Source: CAYPTB01 sp964413535
GTDB lineage: Bacteria; Planctomycetota; UBA1135; GCA-002686595
Reading direction: 5' to 3'
Assembly: GCA_964413535.1 (NCBI GenBank)
Contig: CAYPTB010000039.1
Location: 1 to 64,000 of the forward strand
Length of the DNA: 64,000 nucleotides
Shown here: positions 51,958-61,199 of the stretch, in pieces
How positions within the stretch are numbered: the first letter of the stretch is position 1
How the letters are laid out: every line of letters begins with the position of its first letter
Made by a program: the position numbers and the translations under genes
The notes under the pieces: generated by a model
Databases searched by the model: none
Seen by the model: the letters and a program-made list of their open reading frames with translations, nothing else
What the model was told of the DNA's origin: nothing

Positions 51958-54900
51958 TCACTCGCGCGCGCCGAGCGCGACGCGGAAGCCGATGTGCGAC
52001 GCGCCGCCGCGCGGGAGGAAGCCCGTGCGGAGCGCGAGGCGACAGCCGTCCTCGCCGTCGAGATAGGAGCCGCCGAGCAGGGCCTTCGCGCCGTCGTCCG
52101 AAGCCCACTCCGAGACGTTTCCGGCGAAGCCGACCGCGCCGACGCGGGAGACGTCGCCCAGCGCGAGCGCCGCCGGCGACGTGGTCGCGTAGCCGTCCGC
52201 GGCGCCGTCGGCGTTGCAGAGCTCGGGCTGCCACGCGTCGCCCCACGGGAAGCTCCCCCCGTCCGGACCGCGCGCGGCGTGGAGCCACTGCGCGGGCGAC
52301 GGGAGCGCCAGCTCGGCCCATTTGCAGAACGCGAGGGCTTCGTCGAACGAGACGCTCACCACCGGATGGTCGTCGGGCGGAGCGAACGACGGCCGCGCGG
52401 GCTTCGCGAACGCCTCGTACTGCCGCCACGTGACCTCGTTCGCGCCGATGTAGAACGGCTCGGCGATGCGCGCGCTCTGGCCGTCGAGCGAGAGCTCGCC
52501 TGCCGGGACGAGCACGAGCTCGATCCCACTCTTGCGGTGCACGACGCGCTGCGCGAAGCCGCCCGCGCCGTAGCCGCTCCCCGTCACCGCCTCGCAACCC
52601 GCGGGCGCGCGCGACGCGCCGAGCGCCACGCGCAGCTCGGTCGGATCGCTCTCGCGGCCTTCCTTGTCGCGCAGGCTGACCGCGATCGCGCCGTCGATCC
52701 GCGCGAGCTCGTCGAGCGAGAGCTCGAGCTCGAACGAGCGGCCTTCCACGCGCGCCTCGCGTCCCCCCACGAGGGCGCGCGCGAGCTCGCGATCGGCCTC
52801 GCCGCGCACCCACAAGCCGTCCGCGTCGGGCGCGATCGCCGTGTTCGCGGCGGGCGACAGCGCGACGAGCCGCGGCGGCGACGGGGCGCGCGTGACCGTC
52901 AGCGTCTCGCTGCTCACCTGCTGGGCGCGGTCGGTGGCGGTGACGCGCAGCCGGTTCTCACCCTCGGCCAGCACCACGCGGTGGGCGAAGCGGCCGTCCT
53001 TTCCGACGACGACCGGCTCGCCCGCGATGACGAGCTCGACTTGCGTCGAGTCGCGCACCAGGCCGTTGAGCTCGAGCTCCGGAGCGTCGGTGCGTTCGGG
53101 CAGCGGCTCGTCGAACGCGATCACGGGCGCCGTGCGGTCGAGCTCGAGCTCGAGCACCGCTTCGCCCTTGCGGCCGGCGCGATCCGTGGCGCGGAACACG
53201 AGGCGGTGGCGACCGTCGCCGGAGAGCTCGATCTGGTGGGCGAAGCTCCCGTCGGACCCGATCTCGATCTCGGCGCCGGCGCACTCGACGCGCACGAGCT
53301 CGCCGGGCTCGGCGTCGCGGGCACGGCCCTCGACGACGAGCTCGGCTTGGTCGACGAGCCGCAGACCCGAGCCGAGGTCGACGCCCGGCGGCGTGAGCTC
53401 GAGCGTCGGATCGAGCGTGTCGACCACCACCGCGCGGCTCGCGAGCAACGCGCCGCTCCCTGGATCGCGGAGCTCGATCGCCGACGCGCCCTCCGGCAGG
53501 GCGACATCGGTCGCGAAGCTCCCGTCGCCCTGCAGCGCCGTGCGCACGCCGTTCACCGTGACCACGCTTCCGCCGCCCGCGACGCGTCCCTGGACGCGCG
53601 TGCGCGGACTCGCGAAGTGCTCGCCTTCGCGCGGTTGGTCGAGCTCCACGCGCGCGGGCCCGATGGCCACGGATTCGTCGAGCGTGCGCGCCGCTTCGCC
53701 GGGGACCGCTCCGCCGGGGACCGCTCCGCTAGGGGTCGCGCCGCCGAAAGTCTCGCTCGCATCTCGCGCACCATCGCCCGCGCCGTTCCAGCGCCACGGA
53801 CGCAGGGCGACGAGTCCCACGAGGAGCACGAGCGCGCCGCCTGCGACGAGGAGCTTGCGCAGGAGCGCGTTCGTGTCGCGCCGCTCCTCCACGGCGTCCT
53901 CGAGCAGCTTCTCGATGCGCTCGGTCGACGGCCGCTTCTCCTTGTCGCGCGCGAGCAGCTCGCGGCACAAGCGCGCGATCCACGGCGAGCCCTCGACCGC
54001 GGAGAGCGGCGTGGGATCCTCCTGCAGGCGCGCCGCGAGGATCTCCATCGCCGTCTTGCCCGCGAACGGATAGCCGCCCGCGACCATGCGGTAGATCATG
54101 ATCCCGAGCGCGTACAGGTCCGTGCGGCTGTCGACCTCGCCGCCGCGCACCTGTTCCGGCGCCATGTAGTGCGGCGTGCCGATCGGCATCTGCGTGTCCA
54201 TCGTCATCGCGTGCTCGAGCGCGCCCTCGCGCCGCAGGATCTTCGCGATGCCGAAGTCGAGGATCTGGAGCTGCTCGTCGTCCTCACCCTCGCGCTCGAC
54301 GATGACGTTCGCCGGCTTGAGGTCGCGGTGCACCACGCCGCGGCCGTGCGCGTACTCGAGGATCGAGAGGATCTGGCGCACGTAGCGCACCACCTGGAGC
54401 GGCGGGAGCACGCCCTTCTCGCGCAGGACGTCATCGAGCGAGCGGCCCACGACGAAGGCCATCGTGAAGTAGGCCTCGCCCGCGTCCGTGATGCCGTCGT
54501 TGAAGATCTGCGGGATGCCGGGGTGCTGGAGCGTGCGTAACACGCGGATCTCGTTCTTGAAGCGCCGCGCGAACTCGCTCTTCTCCTGGTGTTCCGGCAG
54601 CACGAGCTTGAGCGCGAGCCGCTCGTTCGAGTGGAACGTGTCCTCGACCAGGAAGACCTTCCCGAAGCCGCCCTGGCCGAGCACCTTCGCGATGCGATAG
54701 CGCCGGTCGAAGAGCTCGCCCGCCTCGGCCAGCGGAACCGTGGGGAGCGGCACCGTGGCGTCGAGCTCCCCCGCGAGGAGCTCGTCGAGCTGCGCGAGCT
54801 CGCGTTCGAGCTCGCCGGGGACCACGCGCTCGATCCAGGCGCGCAACCCCGGCGACTCGGGGTGCTCGGCGCAGAACGCGTCGAGGTCGACGGGCTCGTC

Positions 54901-54975
54901 CGAGTGCCGCGCGATCAAGAACTGCCGAGCCAGCTCGCGCGTGCGGTCTTCCGAGCCTGCGGGTCCCGTCTCCAA
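51958..54975 (-). CDS. Transmembrane Ser/Thr kinase with Ig-like repeats and SUMF1-type domain
   Basis: About 1005 residues. After a ~90-residue N-terminus comes a PknB-type kinase: GQGGFGKV loop, HRDLKPANV catalytic loop, DFG, and APEQ (about residues 95-350). One transmembrane helix (LLVAGGALVLLVGLVAL, about 370-387) is followed by an acidic/Gly linker, four Ig-like or bacterial Ig modules (about 425-795) and a C-terminal SUMF1/FGE-sulfatase domain (GIELVLVPAGELSL, NEVTWRQYEAF, GFAGNVSEW, terminal GFRVAL). Active formylglycine enzymes have two Cys in the RGGSYxC-x4-C region. Here the first is Asp and only the second Cys remains (LDGEDGC). The TTG start follows an AGG site; longer upstream starts cannot be excluded. 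Confidence 0.88.
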   Translation of the reverse strand: METGPAGSEDRTRELARQFLIARHSDEPVDLDAFCAEHPESPGLRAWIERVVPGELERELAQLDELLAGELDATVPLPTVPLAEAGELFDRRYRIAKVLGQGGFGKVFLVEDTFHSNERLALKLVLPEHQEKSEFARRFKNEIRVLRTLQHPGIPQIFNDGITDAGEAYFTMAFVVGRSLDDVLREKGVLPPLQVVRYVRQILSILEYAHGRGVVHRDLKPANVIVEREGEDDEQLQILDFGIAKILRREGALEHAMTMDTQMPIGTPHYMAPEQVRGGEVDSRTDLYALGIMIYRMVAGGYPFAGKTAMEILAARLQEDPTPLSAVEGSPWIARLCRELLARDKEKRPSTERIEKLLEDAVEERRDTNALLRKLLVAGGALVLLVGLVALRPWRWNGAGDGARDASETFGGATPSGAVPGGAVPGEAARTLDESVAIGPARVELDQPREGEHFASPRTRVQGRVAGGGSVVTVNGVRTALQGDGSFATDVALPEGASAIELRDPGSGALLASRAVVVDTLDPTLELTPPGVDLGSGLRLVDQAELVVEGRARDAEPGELVRVECAGAEIEIGSDGSFAHQIELSGDGRHRLVFRATDRAGRKGEAVLELELDRTAPVIAFDEPLPERTDAPELELNGLVRDSTQVELVIAGEPVVVGKDGRFAHRVVLAEGENRLRVTATDRAQQVSSETLTVTRAPSPPRLVALSPAANTAIAPDADGLWVRGEADRELARALVGGREARVEGRSFELELSLDELARIDGAIAVSLRDKEGRESDPTELRVALGASRAPAGCEAVTGSGYGAGGFAQRVVHRKSGIELVLVPAGELSLDGQSARIAEPFYIGANEVTWRQYEAFAKPARPSFAPPDDHPVVSVSFDEALAFCKWAELALPSPAQWLHAARGPDGGSFPWGDAWQPELCNADGAADGYATTSPAALALGDVSRVGAVGFAGNVSEWASDDGAKALLGGSYLDGEDGCRLALRTGFLPRGGASHIGFRVALGARE

Positions 54976-55114
54976 GTTTTGCCTGACTCCGGGGAGGCGC
55001 GTCGTCCGCACGGCCGGCGCGCGGCCTCCACGGAGAGACGACGGCGGCGCGACCCATCGTGCTCGGGCGCGTTCGGACACAGTCTCCCAAACTCGCGGCG
55101 GCGAGGGAAAGCCT

Positions 55115-56776
55115 CTACTCGCGCCTCCGCTGCTCGGCCGCCTTCTCGCCCTGCAGGAGGATCGCTCGCCCCACCTGCTCCACACGGAAGCGCCGGCCGA
55201 AGTAGTACTGGACGCGCAGCCAACCCTCGGACTCGGGAAGGACGATGGGATAGGGGATCGCTCGCCCGGCCGCGCGCTCGAGCTCGAGCTTCGCGTGGAG
55301 CCGCGCGAGGTGGCTCTCGTGGGCGAGCGAGCCGAGCGGCAGCAGCACGCGCAGCGCGCCGACCGAGAGCAGCGCGCACGCGAGCAGACCCGCCGGGAAG
55401 CGTCCGCTGCGCCCGGGGGCGAGGCGGCGTACGGCGAGGAAGAGACCGAGGACGAGCGCGAAGGTGAGCGCGACGACGCCGGGCGTTCCCAGGGGCTCGA
55501 AGGTGCGCCAGGCGACGTCCATCGGGAAGACCGCGGCGCGGTCGACGAGTGGTCGCACGCCCGTGATCGGCACGGCGATCCACGGCAGGAGCGCGAGGAC
55601 CGCCGCGGCGAGCAGGAGGTTCAAGGAACGCGCGGCCGATGACAATGACTCGCGCGCCAAGCGCGCGAGCCAGGCCCCGATCGCCACGGCGAAGAGGGGG
55701 TAGGAGGGCAGGGGATACCAGGGGAAGCGCTTCGAGACGGCGGCGAAGAAGAGCCACACGGCGAGGGCGAGGAGCAGCACGAAGCGCCAGCCGGCGCGCT
55801 CGCGCTCGGTCTTGGGCGCGAGCCAAAGGCCGACCAGCGCGGGCAGCACGGCGAGCGACCAGGGGAAGAGCCCGTGCAGCGCGCGTTCGCCGTACCACAC
55901 GAGGTTCTCGAGCGGGCCCCCGCTGTAGGCGCCGCCGCCGACCGTTCCCTCCGCTTCGCCGCTCATCTTCGCGAGGACTTCGCGGAACTCATCCCCCAGC
56001 GCGAGCGCCTGCGCGACGTGCCACACGAGGCCGAGCGGAAGGACGGCGAGACCGCACAGCGCCCAGCGAGAAAAGTGCGTGCGCGCGGCCTTCGTCGTCG
56101 CGAAGAAGAGGAGCTCCGCCGCGATCGGAACGATCACCGCGGGGACCTTGACCGAGAGCAGCAGGGCCAAGAGCAGGTGGTGCGGCACGAAGCTCCCGCC
56201 GGCCGTCGCGCCCGCAGTGGAAGCGGCCGCGCGCACGCCGCGCAGGAACGCGATCGCGATCGCGACGAAGAGGAAGCTCACCACGGCGTCGAGCTCGCCG
56301 GTGCGGGCGCCGTGCAGGTAGACGAACTGGAAGCTCGTGAGCTGCACGAGCGCCGCGAGCAGCGCGGCGACGCGGCCGGGCGCGGGATCGAGCTCGCTCG
56401 CGAGGCGGTGGACGGCGAGCACGGTCGCGAGCCCGAAGCAGGCCGAGAGGAGCCGCATCGTCCACAGGTTGTCGCCGAAGGCCGCGATGAGCGCCGCGCG
56501 CGCCCAGTACTGCGTCGGCGCGTTCATGAACGTGTCGTAGACGCGGTGTTGGCCGTGGTAGTCGAGGTGCGTGAAGTCGCCGCGCTCCACCATCGTCGCG
56601 GCGATCACGTGGTAGATGCCCTCGTCGCCGTTGACGACGCTGTAGCTCCCGAGACCGAAGAAGAACACGAACAGCCCGAGCACGACGAGCAGGGGCACGT
56701 GCCAGCGCGGCGCGCGGCCGCCCTCGGCGCGCGGGCTCCCCCCCGCCGTGCTCGTCCCGGATGCGTCGCCGGTCAT
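55115..56776 (-). CDS. ArnT/PMT-type (GT39/GT83) membrane glycosyltransferase
   Basis: 553 residues, about 12 membrane helices, with the family's extra-membrane catalytic loop early in the chain (GDEGIYHVIAATMVERGDF, including the Asp-Glu pair). A C-terminal soluble piece follows (ESHLARLHAKLELERAAG). Such enzymes transfer a sugar from a polyprenyl-phosphate carrier to lipid or protein on the outer face of the cytoplasmic membrane. The ATG overlaps the stop of the sulfatase-like gene as ATGA. The kinase gene follows 139 bases downstream. Confidence 0.82.
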   Translation of the reverse strand: MTGDASGTSTAGGSPRAEGGRAPRWHVPLLVVLGLFVFFFGLGSYSVVNGDEGIYHVIAATMVERGDFTHLDYHGQHRVYDTFMNAPTQYWARAALIAAFGDNLWTMRLLSACFGLATVLAVHRLASELDPAPGRVAALLAALVQLTSFQFVYLHGARTGELDAVVSFLFVAIAIAFLRGVRAAASTAGATAGGSFVPHHLLLALLLSVKVPAVIVPIAAELLFFATTKAARTHFSRWALCGLAVLPLGLVWHVAQALALGDEFREVLAKMSGEAEGTVGGGAYSGGPLENLVWYGERALHGLFPWSLAVLPALVGLWLAPKTERERAGWRFVLLLALAVWLFFAAVSKRFPWYPLPSYPLFAVAIGAWLARLARESLSSAARSLNLLLAAAVLALLPWIAVPITGVRPLVDRAAVFPMDVAWRTFEPLGTPGVVALTFALVLGLFLAVRRLAPGRSGRFPAGLLACALLSVGALRVLLPLGSLAHESHLARLHAKLELERAAGRAIPYPIVLPESEGWLRVQYYFGRRFRVEQVGRAILLQGEKAAEQRRRE

Positions 56777-58254
56777 CGCGGCTCTTCGCCCGCGCCGTCG
56801 TCCTCTTCCCGGTCGTCCCCGCCCTCGTCGTAGCCGACGTATCCGAGTTGGTCGAGGTGCGCGTCGATCTCGGGGGACTCGCGCACGCGCCGCGCGGTCG
56901 GCGTGCCGTGGAGCCGGATGCGCTTCTCGCGCTCCGCGTCCCTCTGCGCGACGAGCCGGGCGAACAGCTCGTCCGCCACGTTCGGATGCCGCGCGCTCAC
57001 GTCCTTCGTCTCGCGTGGATCGCTCTCGAGGTCGAACAGCATGCGGCGATCGGCGTGGCGGTCCCACACGAGCTTCCAGCGCTCGGTCCGGACGACGTGC
57101 AGGTCCATGCGCTGGAGCAGACAGCTCGCGAAGACGGCCGGATCTTCACCGGGCGTTTCGAGGAGCGAGCGGCCATCGACCCAGGCGGGCGGGTCGAGCC
57201 CGGCCAGCGCGAAGACGGTCGGCAGGACGTCGACGGTCGAGACCAGTTGCCCGAGCCTGCGTCCCGCGGGAACCGCTCCGGGGTAGCGCACGACGAGCGG
57301 CACGTGCAGCGCCTCCTCGAAGAGCGTCTTGCCGTGCCCGCGCTCGCCGTGCTCCCAGAACTCCTCGCCGTGGTCGGAGGTGAACACGGCGATCGTGCGG
57401 TCGAGGACGCCGCGCGCGCGCATCCACGACAGGAGCTCGCCGAAGGCGTGGTCGTTGTAGGCGATCTCGCCCAGGTACAAGGAGACGACGCGCTGCACGT
57501 CCGCGGGCGAGCGCGCGGTGGAGAGGTCCTTCAGCGACTTCGACGAGCCGTCGGCGCGGCTCTTGATCCCGGCTCCGTAGCGATCCCAGCCCTCGGGCGG
57601 CGCGTAGGGCGAGTGCGGATCGGTCGGGTGGACGAGGAGGAAGAACGGCTCGGGCGCGCTCTCGAGCCACGCGATGGCCGCGCGCGTCGTGTCCCCGGCG
57701 CGGGCCGTGAGCTCCTCGACCTTCACCATGTCGTCGTCGGACGGATCGAAGAGCTCGACGAAGCCGTCCGCGTCGTAGCCCTGGCGGAAGCCGAAGAAGT
57801 CCCCCACGTTGCGGTTCGTGGTGACGTTGGCCGTGGCGTAGCCCCGCTCGCGCAGGAGCTCGGACATGAGCACGACGGACTCCTCGAGCAGGTCGTAGCG
57901 GCCCTGCGCACCGTGCACCGACGGAGCGGTGCCGGACAGGATCGAGCCCATCGCCGCGCGCGTCCACGAGCTCGGGGCGATGGCGCGCTCGAAGAGCACG
58001 CCCTCCGCCGCGAACCGATCCACGTTCGGCGTCTCGACCACGCCGTTGCCGTAGCACGCGAGCCCGTCGGCCCGCAGCGTGTCCGAGACGTACAGGAGCA
58101 CGTTCGGACGGGGCTCGCCGGCGCCGCAGCCCGCGAGCAGGCAAACGAGGAGCTCGAGGTGCGGCGAGCCGCACCACGCCGAGCGCGCGGGACGCCCCCC
58201 TCGCGAAGCGCCGTCCGCTCGCGCGGTCTCCCTCGAAGCGCTCTCCGCTCTCAT
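56773..58254 (-). CDS. Sulfatase/alkaline-phosphatase-superfamily lipoprotein
   Basis: 493 residues. An N-terminal leader ends in a lipobox (LLAGC), then the sulfatase fold begins with VLLYVSDTLRAD (metal Asp). The position of the usual C/S-x-P-x-R maturation motif reads S-S-W-T-R in APSSWTRAAMGSILSGTAPSVHG, so Pro is replaced by Trp and no Cys is present. The distal metal motif TSDHGEEFWEHGERGHGKT is intact. This suggests a phosphotransferase/phosphonate-type or atypical sulfatase rather than a classical formylglycine enzyme. A TACACT hexamer lies just upstream of the ATG. The downstream glycosyltransferase overlaps by four bases. Confidence 0.82.
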   Translation of the reverse strand: MRAESASRETARADGASRGGRPARSAWCGSPHLELLVCLLAGCGAGEPRPNVLLYVSDTLRADGLACYGNGVVETPNVDRFAAEGVLFERAIAPSSWTRAAMGSILSGTAPSVHGAQGRYDLLEESVVLMSELLRERGYATANVTTNRNVGDFFGFRQGYDADGFVELFDPSDDDMVKVEELTARAGDTTRAAIAWLESAPEPFFLLVHPTDPHSPYAPPEGWDRYGAGIKSRADGSSKSLKDLSTARSPADVQRVVSLYLGEIAYNDHAFGELLSWMRARGVLDRTIAVFTSDHGEEFWEHGERGHGKTLFEEALHVPLVVRYPGAVPAGRRLGQLVSTVDVLPTVFALAGLDPPAWVDGRSLLETPGEDPAVFASCLLQRMDLHVVRTERWKLVWDRHADRRMLFDLESDPRETKDVSARHPNVADELFARLVAQRDAEREKRIRLHGTPTARRVRESPEIDAHLDQLGYVGYDEGGDDREEDDGAGEEPR

Positions 58255-58264
58255 CGACGCCACC

Positions 58265-58270
58265 AGTGTA
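58265..58270 (-). promoter_or_regulatory. Candidate -10 element (TACACT)
   Basis: Minus-strand context GCCGTACACTGG, ten bases before the sulfatase-like ATG. A nearly leaderless transcript would result. Confidence 0.3.
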
Positions 58271-58411
58271 CGGCGCGGACCGAGCGGGTAGACTCCGCCG
58301 AGGCTCGCGCGATTCGCGGCTCCTCGCTCACTCCGCACGCCCACCAAGTTCCGCACGGTCCACAACGGACGCCGCCCGCTCGTCGCTCGCAGCCCGAGGA
58401 GGCCTCTCGAC

Positions 58412-60202
58412 ATGGGGAAACGAGTCCGGATCTACGTGCTCGCGCCGGCCGTCGCGATCCTCGCGCTCGGAGGCGCGACCCTCTCGGTCCTCGGGGGCTG
58501 GGACGGCGAACGCGATCGCGGTCTCCTGACGTTGCCGCTGCGCCAGGAGAGCCTCTCGACCCTCGACCCGGTGCGCGAATCGGGGCTGTACGAGAACCAG
58601 ACCTGCTCGATGGTCTACGACACCCTCCTGCAGTACCGCTACCTCGAGCGTCCGTACGAGCTGGAGCCGGCGCTCTTGGCGGCGATGCCCGAGATCCAGG
58701 ACGGCCGCATCTACCGCTTCCGCTTGAAGCAGGGCGTGCGCTTCCACGACGACCCGTGCTTCCCGGGCGGCGTGGGACGCGAGCTCGTCTCCGCGGACGT
58801 CTTCTACTCGTGGAAGCGCATGGCGGACGATCGCAACCATCCCAAGAGCTGGTCGCTGTTCGAGAACACGATCGTCGGCTTCGACGCCTACCGCGAGCGC
58901 CAGAACGCGGCCGAGACGTTCGACTACGACGCGCCGGTCGAGGGGCTCTGCATCCAGGACGACCACGCCTTCGAAGTGGAGCTCGGCGAGCCTGTCGACG
59001 CCTTCCTCTGGCAGCTCGCGATGTTCCAGACCGCGGTCGTGGCGCGCGAGGCGGTGGAGCACTACGGGAGCCGGTTCGCCCGCCACCCGGTCGGAACGGG
59101 CGCGTTCCGGCTGGCGAGCTGGGACGAACTCGGGCTCACCTTCGCGAGGAACCCGACCTACCGCGACGAGCGCTTCCCGACCACCTGGATGGCCGGCGAC
59201 GAAGCGCTCGGAGTCGCCTCGGCGGCAGGCAAGCGTCTGCCGCTCGTCGAGCGCGTGCGCTTCGTCTTCTTTTCGTCGGAGACGGCCTTGTGGGAGCGCT
59301 TCCGGGACGGAACGCTCGCCATGACCCAAGTGCCCCAGGAGTTCTTCCCCCTCGCGTTCGACTGCAGCACGGGAGAGCTCCAGCCCGATTTCGCGTGGAT
59401 GAAGGCGCACGAGGAACCCCAGCACAACTTCATCTTCCGCATGTTCGACATGCAGGACGAGGTGGTCGGCGGCGAGAGCGAGCGCGCGCGCAACCTGCGC
59501 CGAGCAATCACCCTCGCGATCGATTGGAACGAGTTCAACCTCTCGCTCTACAACGGGCAATGCCTCGCCTTCGACGGGATGATCTCGCCGGGGTTGGACG
59601 GGGCCCCGGAGGGTCAGGACCATCGCGTGAAGCCCGGGTACCGCGGCCTCGATCTCGCGCGCGCGCGGGAGTACCTGGAGGCGGCCGGCTACCCCGGGGG
59701 CGCCGGTCTCGCGCCCATCCGCTACTACTTCAACTCCCGGGACGAAGACCGCACGCCCGGCGAATTGCTCGCGCGCCAGCTCGCGGAGATCGGAGTGCGG
59801 ATCGAGTTGCACCCGCTCCCCCTGGGCAAGCTGCTCGAAGAAATCGAGCACGGGAACGCGCAGTTCTTCGGCTTCTCGTACAGCCCCGACTATCCGGACG
59901 CGCTGTGCTTCCTGGCGCTCTTCTACGGTCCGAACGCTTCACCGGGCGTCAACTACGCCAACTACCAGAACCCCGAGTACGACCGCCTGTTCGAGGAGGC
60001 GCGCGCCCTCCCGCCCTCGCCGGAACGCACTGCGCTGTACGTGAAGATGCGCGACATCGTGCTCGAGGACGCCGTCTTCGCCGGTTCGCTCACGCGCACG
60101 CGCTACTGGGTCGCCCAGCCCTGGCTCGCGAACGCGAAGCCCACGGAGATGTTCTTCAACTGGGTGAAGTATCTGGAGGTCGACGGCGCGTCGCGCCCGT
60201 GA
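58412..60202 (+). CDS. Peptide/nickel-type ABC solute-binding protein (family 5)
   Basis: 596 residues. An N-terminal hydrophobic anchor (residues 8-28) lacks a lipobox Cys, so it may be a membrane-tethered receptor. Family 5 features: the STLDPVRESGLYENQTCSMVYDTLLQY opening, YRFRLKQGVRFHDD and the later RARNLRRAITLAIDWNEF hinge region. It should capture oligopeptides or similar solutes for the two permeases encoded just downstream. GAGGAGG is nine bases before the ATG. Confidence 0.86.
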   Translation: MGKRVRIYVLAPAVAILALGGATLSVLGGWDGERDRGLLTLPLRQESLSTLDPVRESGLYENQTCSMVYDTLLQYRYLERPYELEPALLAAMPEIQDGRIYRFRLKQGVRFHDDPCFPGGVGRELVSADVFYSWKRMADDRNHPKSWSLFENTIVGFDAYRERQNAAETFDYDAPVEGLCIQDDHAFEVELGEPVDAFLWQLAMFQTAVVAREAVEHYGSRFARHPVGTGAFRLASWDELGLTFARNPTYRDERFPTTWMAGDEALGVASAAGKRLPLVERVRFVFFSSETALWERFRDGTLAMTQVPQEFFPLAFDCSTGELQPDFAWMKAHEEPQHNFIFRMFDMQDEVVGGESERARNLRRAITLAIDWNEFNLSLYNGQCLAFDGMISPGLDGAPEGQDHRVKPGYRGLDLARAREYLEAAGYPGGAGLAPIRYYFNSRDEDRTPGELLARQLAEIGVRIELHPLPLGKLLEEIEHGNAQFFGFSYSPDYPDALCFLALFYGPNASPGVNYANYQNPEYDRLFEEARALPPSPERTALYVKMRDIVLEDAVFAGSLTRTRYWVAQPWLANAKPTEMFFNWVKYLEVDGASRP

Positions 60203-60230
60203 GCGCGGGCGCCGGCGCGGATCGCCGCTG

Positions 60231-61199
60231 ATGTCGAGCATGTGGACCTACGTCGCGCGGCGGCTCGCCTTCAGCGTGCCGGTGTTCCTCGGGATCCTCC
60301 TGTTCTTGATGCTAATGCTGCGCCACGGCGGGGACGATCCCGTGCGCGCCCTGGTGGGCAAGAACGCGACGGCGCGGGACCTCGCGGCGCAACGCGCTCT
60401 GCTCGGGCTCGATCGACCGTTCCTCGAGCAATACGTCGAGTTCGTGGGGAGCGTGGCGACGCTCGACTTCTCGCGCGAGAGCTGGAGCCAGCCGGGTCTC
60501 ACGGTCGGCGCGATCCTCTCGACCTCCTTCGTGCCGACGCTGTCGATCACCCTGCCCGCGCTCGTCCTCACGGCTGCGCTCGCGCTCGCGATCGCGTTGC
60601 TCGCGGCCGCCCATCGCGGCCGAGCGCTCGATCGAGCGCTCATGGCGGTCTCGACCGTCGGGATGAGCACGAGCATCGTCGTCTGGATCGTCCTCGGACA
60701 GTACTTCGGCATCCGCTGGATCGCGGAGGCGACCGGTATCGAGCTCTTCGCCGTCCAAGGGTACGAGCCGAGCGCGCGCGGTTGGCTCCACCATTGCCTG
60801 CTGCCCGTGCTGATCTGCACGGCCGCCGCCACCGGCTACGACGCGCGCTTCTACCGCGCGGTCCTGGTCGAGGAGAGCGCGCGCGACTACGTCACGACCG
60901 CGCGAGCCAAGGGCGCTGGGCGCACGCGCATCCTGCTCGTGCACGTCCTGCACAACGCCCTGATCCCGATCGTCACGCGGATCTCGACCACGCTGCCCTT
61001 CCTGCTCGTGGGCTCGGCACTGCTCGAGACATCCTTCGGCATCCCGGGGATGGGCGGACGCCTGCTGGCCGCGATCGACGGGCACGACTTCCCGGTGATC
61101 GAGAGCTTCACGGCCGTCTTCGCCCTCGCCTTCCTCCTGGTGCATCTCTCGACGGACGTTCTGTACGCGTGGATCGATCCGCGCGTGCGGCTGCAATGA
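60231..61199 (+). CDS. ABC transporter permease, DppB/OppB family
   Basis: 322 residues, six helices, with the family N-terminus (YVARRLAFSVPVFLGILLFLMLM) and the EAA loop (DYVTTARAKGAGRTRILLVHVLHNALIPIVT). The SFGIPGMGGRLLAAI segment is also typical. It starts 28 bases after the binding-protein gene and is coupled to the next permease by an ATGA overlap. A second ATG three codons later is possible. Confidence 0.88.
   Translation: MSSMWTYVARRLAFSVPVFLGILLFLMLMLRHGGDDPVRALVGKNATARDLAAQRALLGLDRPFLEQYVEFVGSVATLDFSRESWSQPGLTVGAILSTSFVPTLSITLPALVLTAALALAIALLAAAHRGRALDRALMAVSTVGMSTSIVVWIVLGQYFGIRWIAEATGIELFAVQGYEPSARGWLHHCLLPVLICTAAATGYDARFYRAVLVEESARDYVTTARAKGAGRTRILLVHVLHNALIPIVTRISTTLPFLLVGSALLETSFGIPGMGGRLLAAIDGHDFPVIESFTAVFALAFLLVHLSTDVLYAWIDPRVRLQ

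Noticed and set aside
51958..58254. The SUMF1 domain as activator of the neighbouring sulfatase
   Set aside because: The sulfatase lacks C/S-x-P-x-R and the SUMF1 domain has lost one catalytic Cys, so formylglycine activation is unlikely. Only a looser functional link remains possible.
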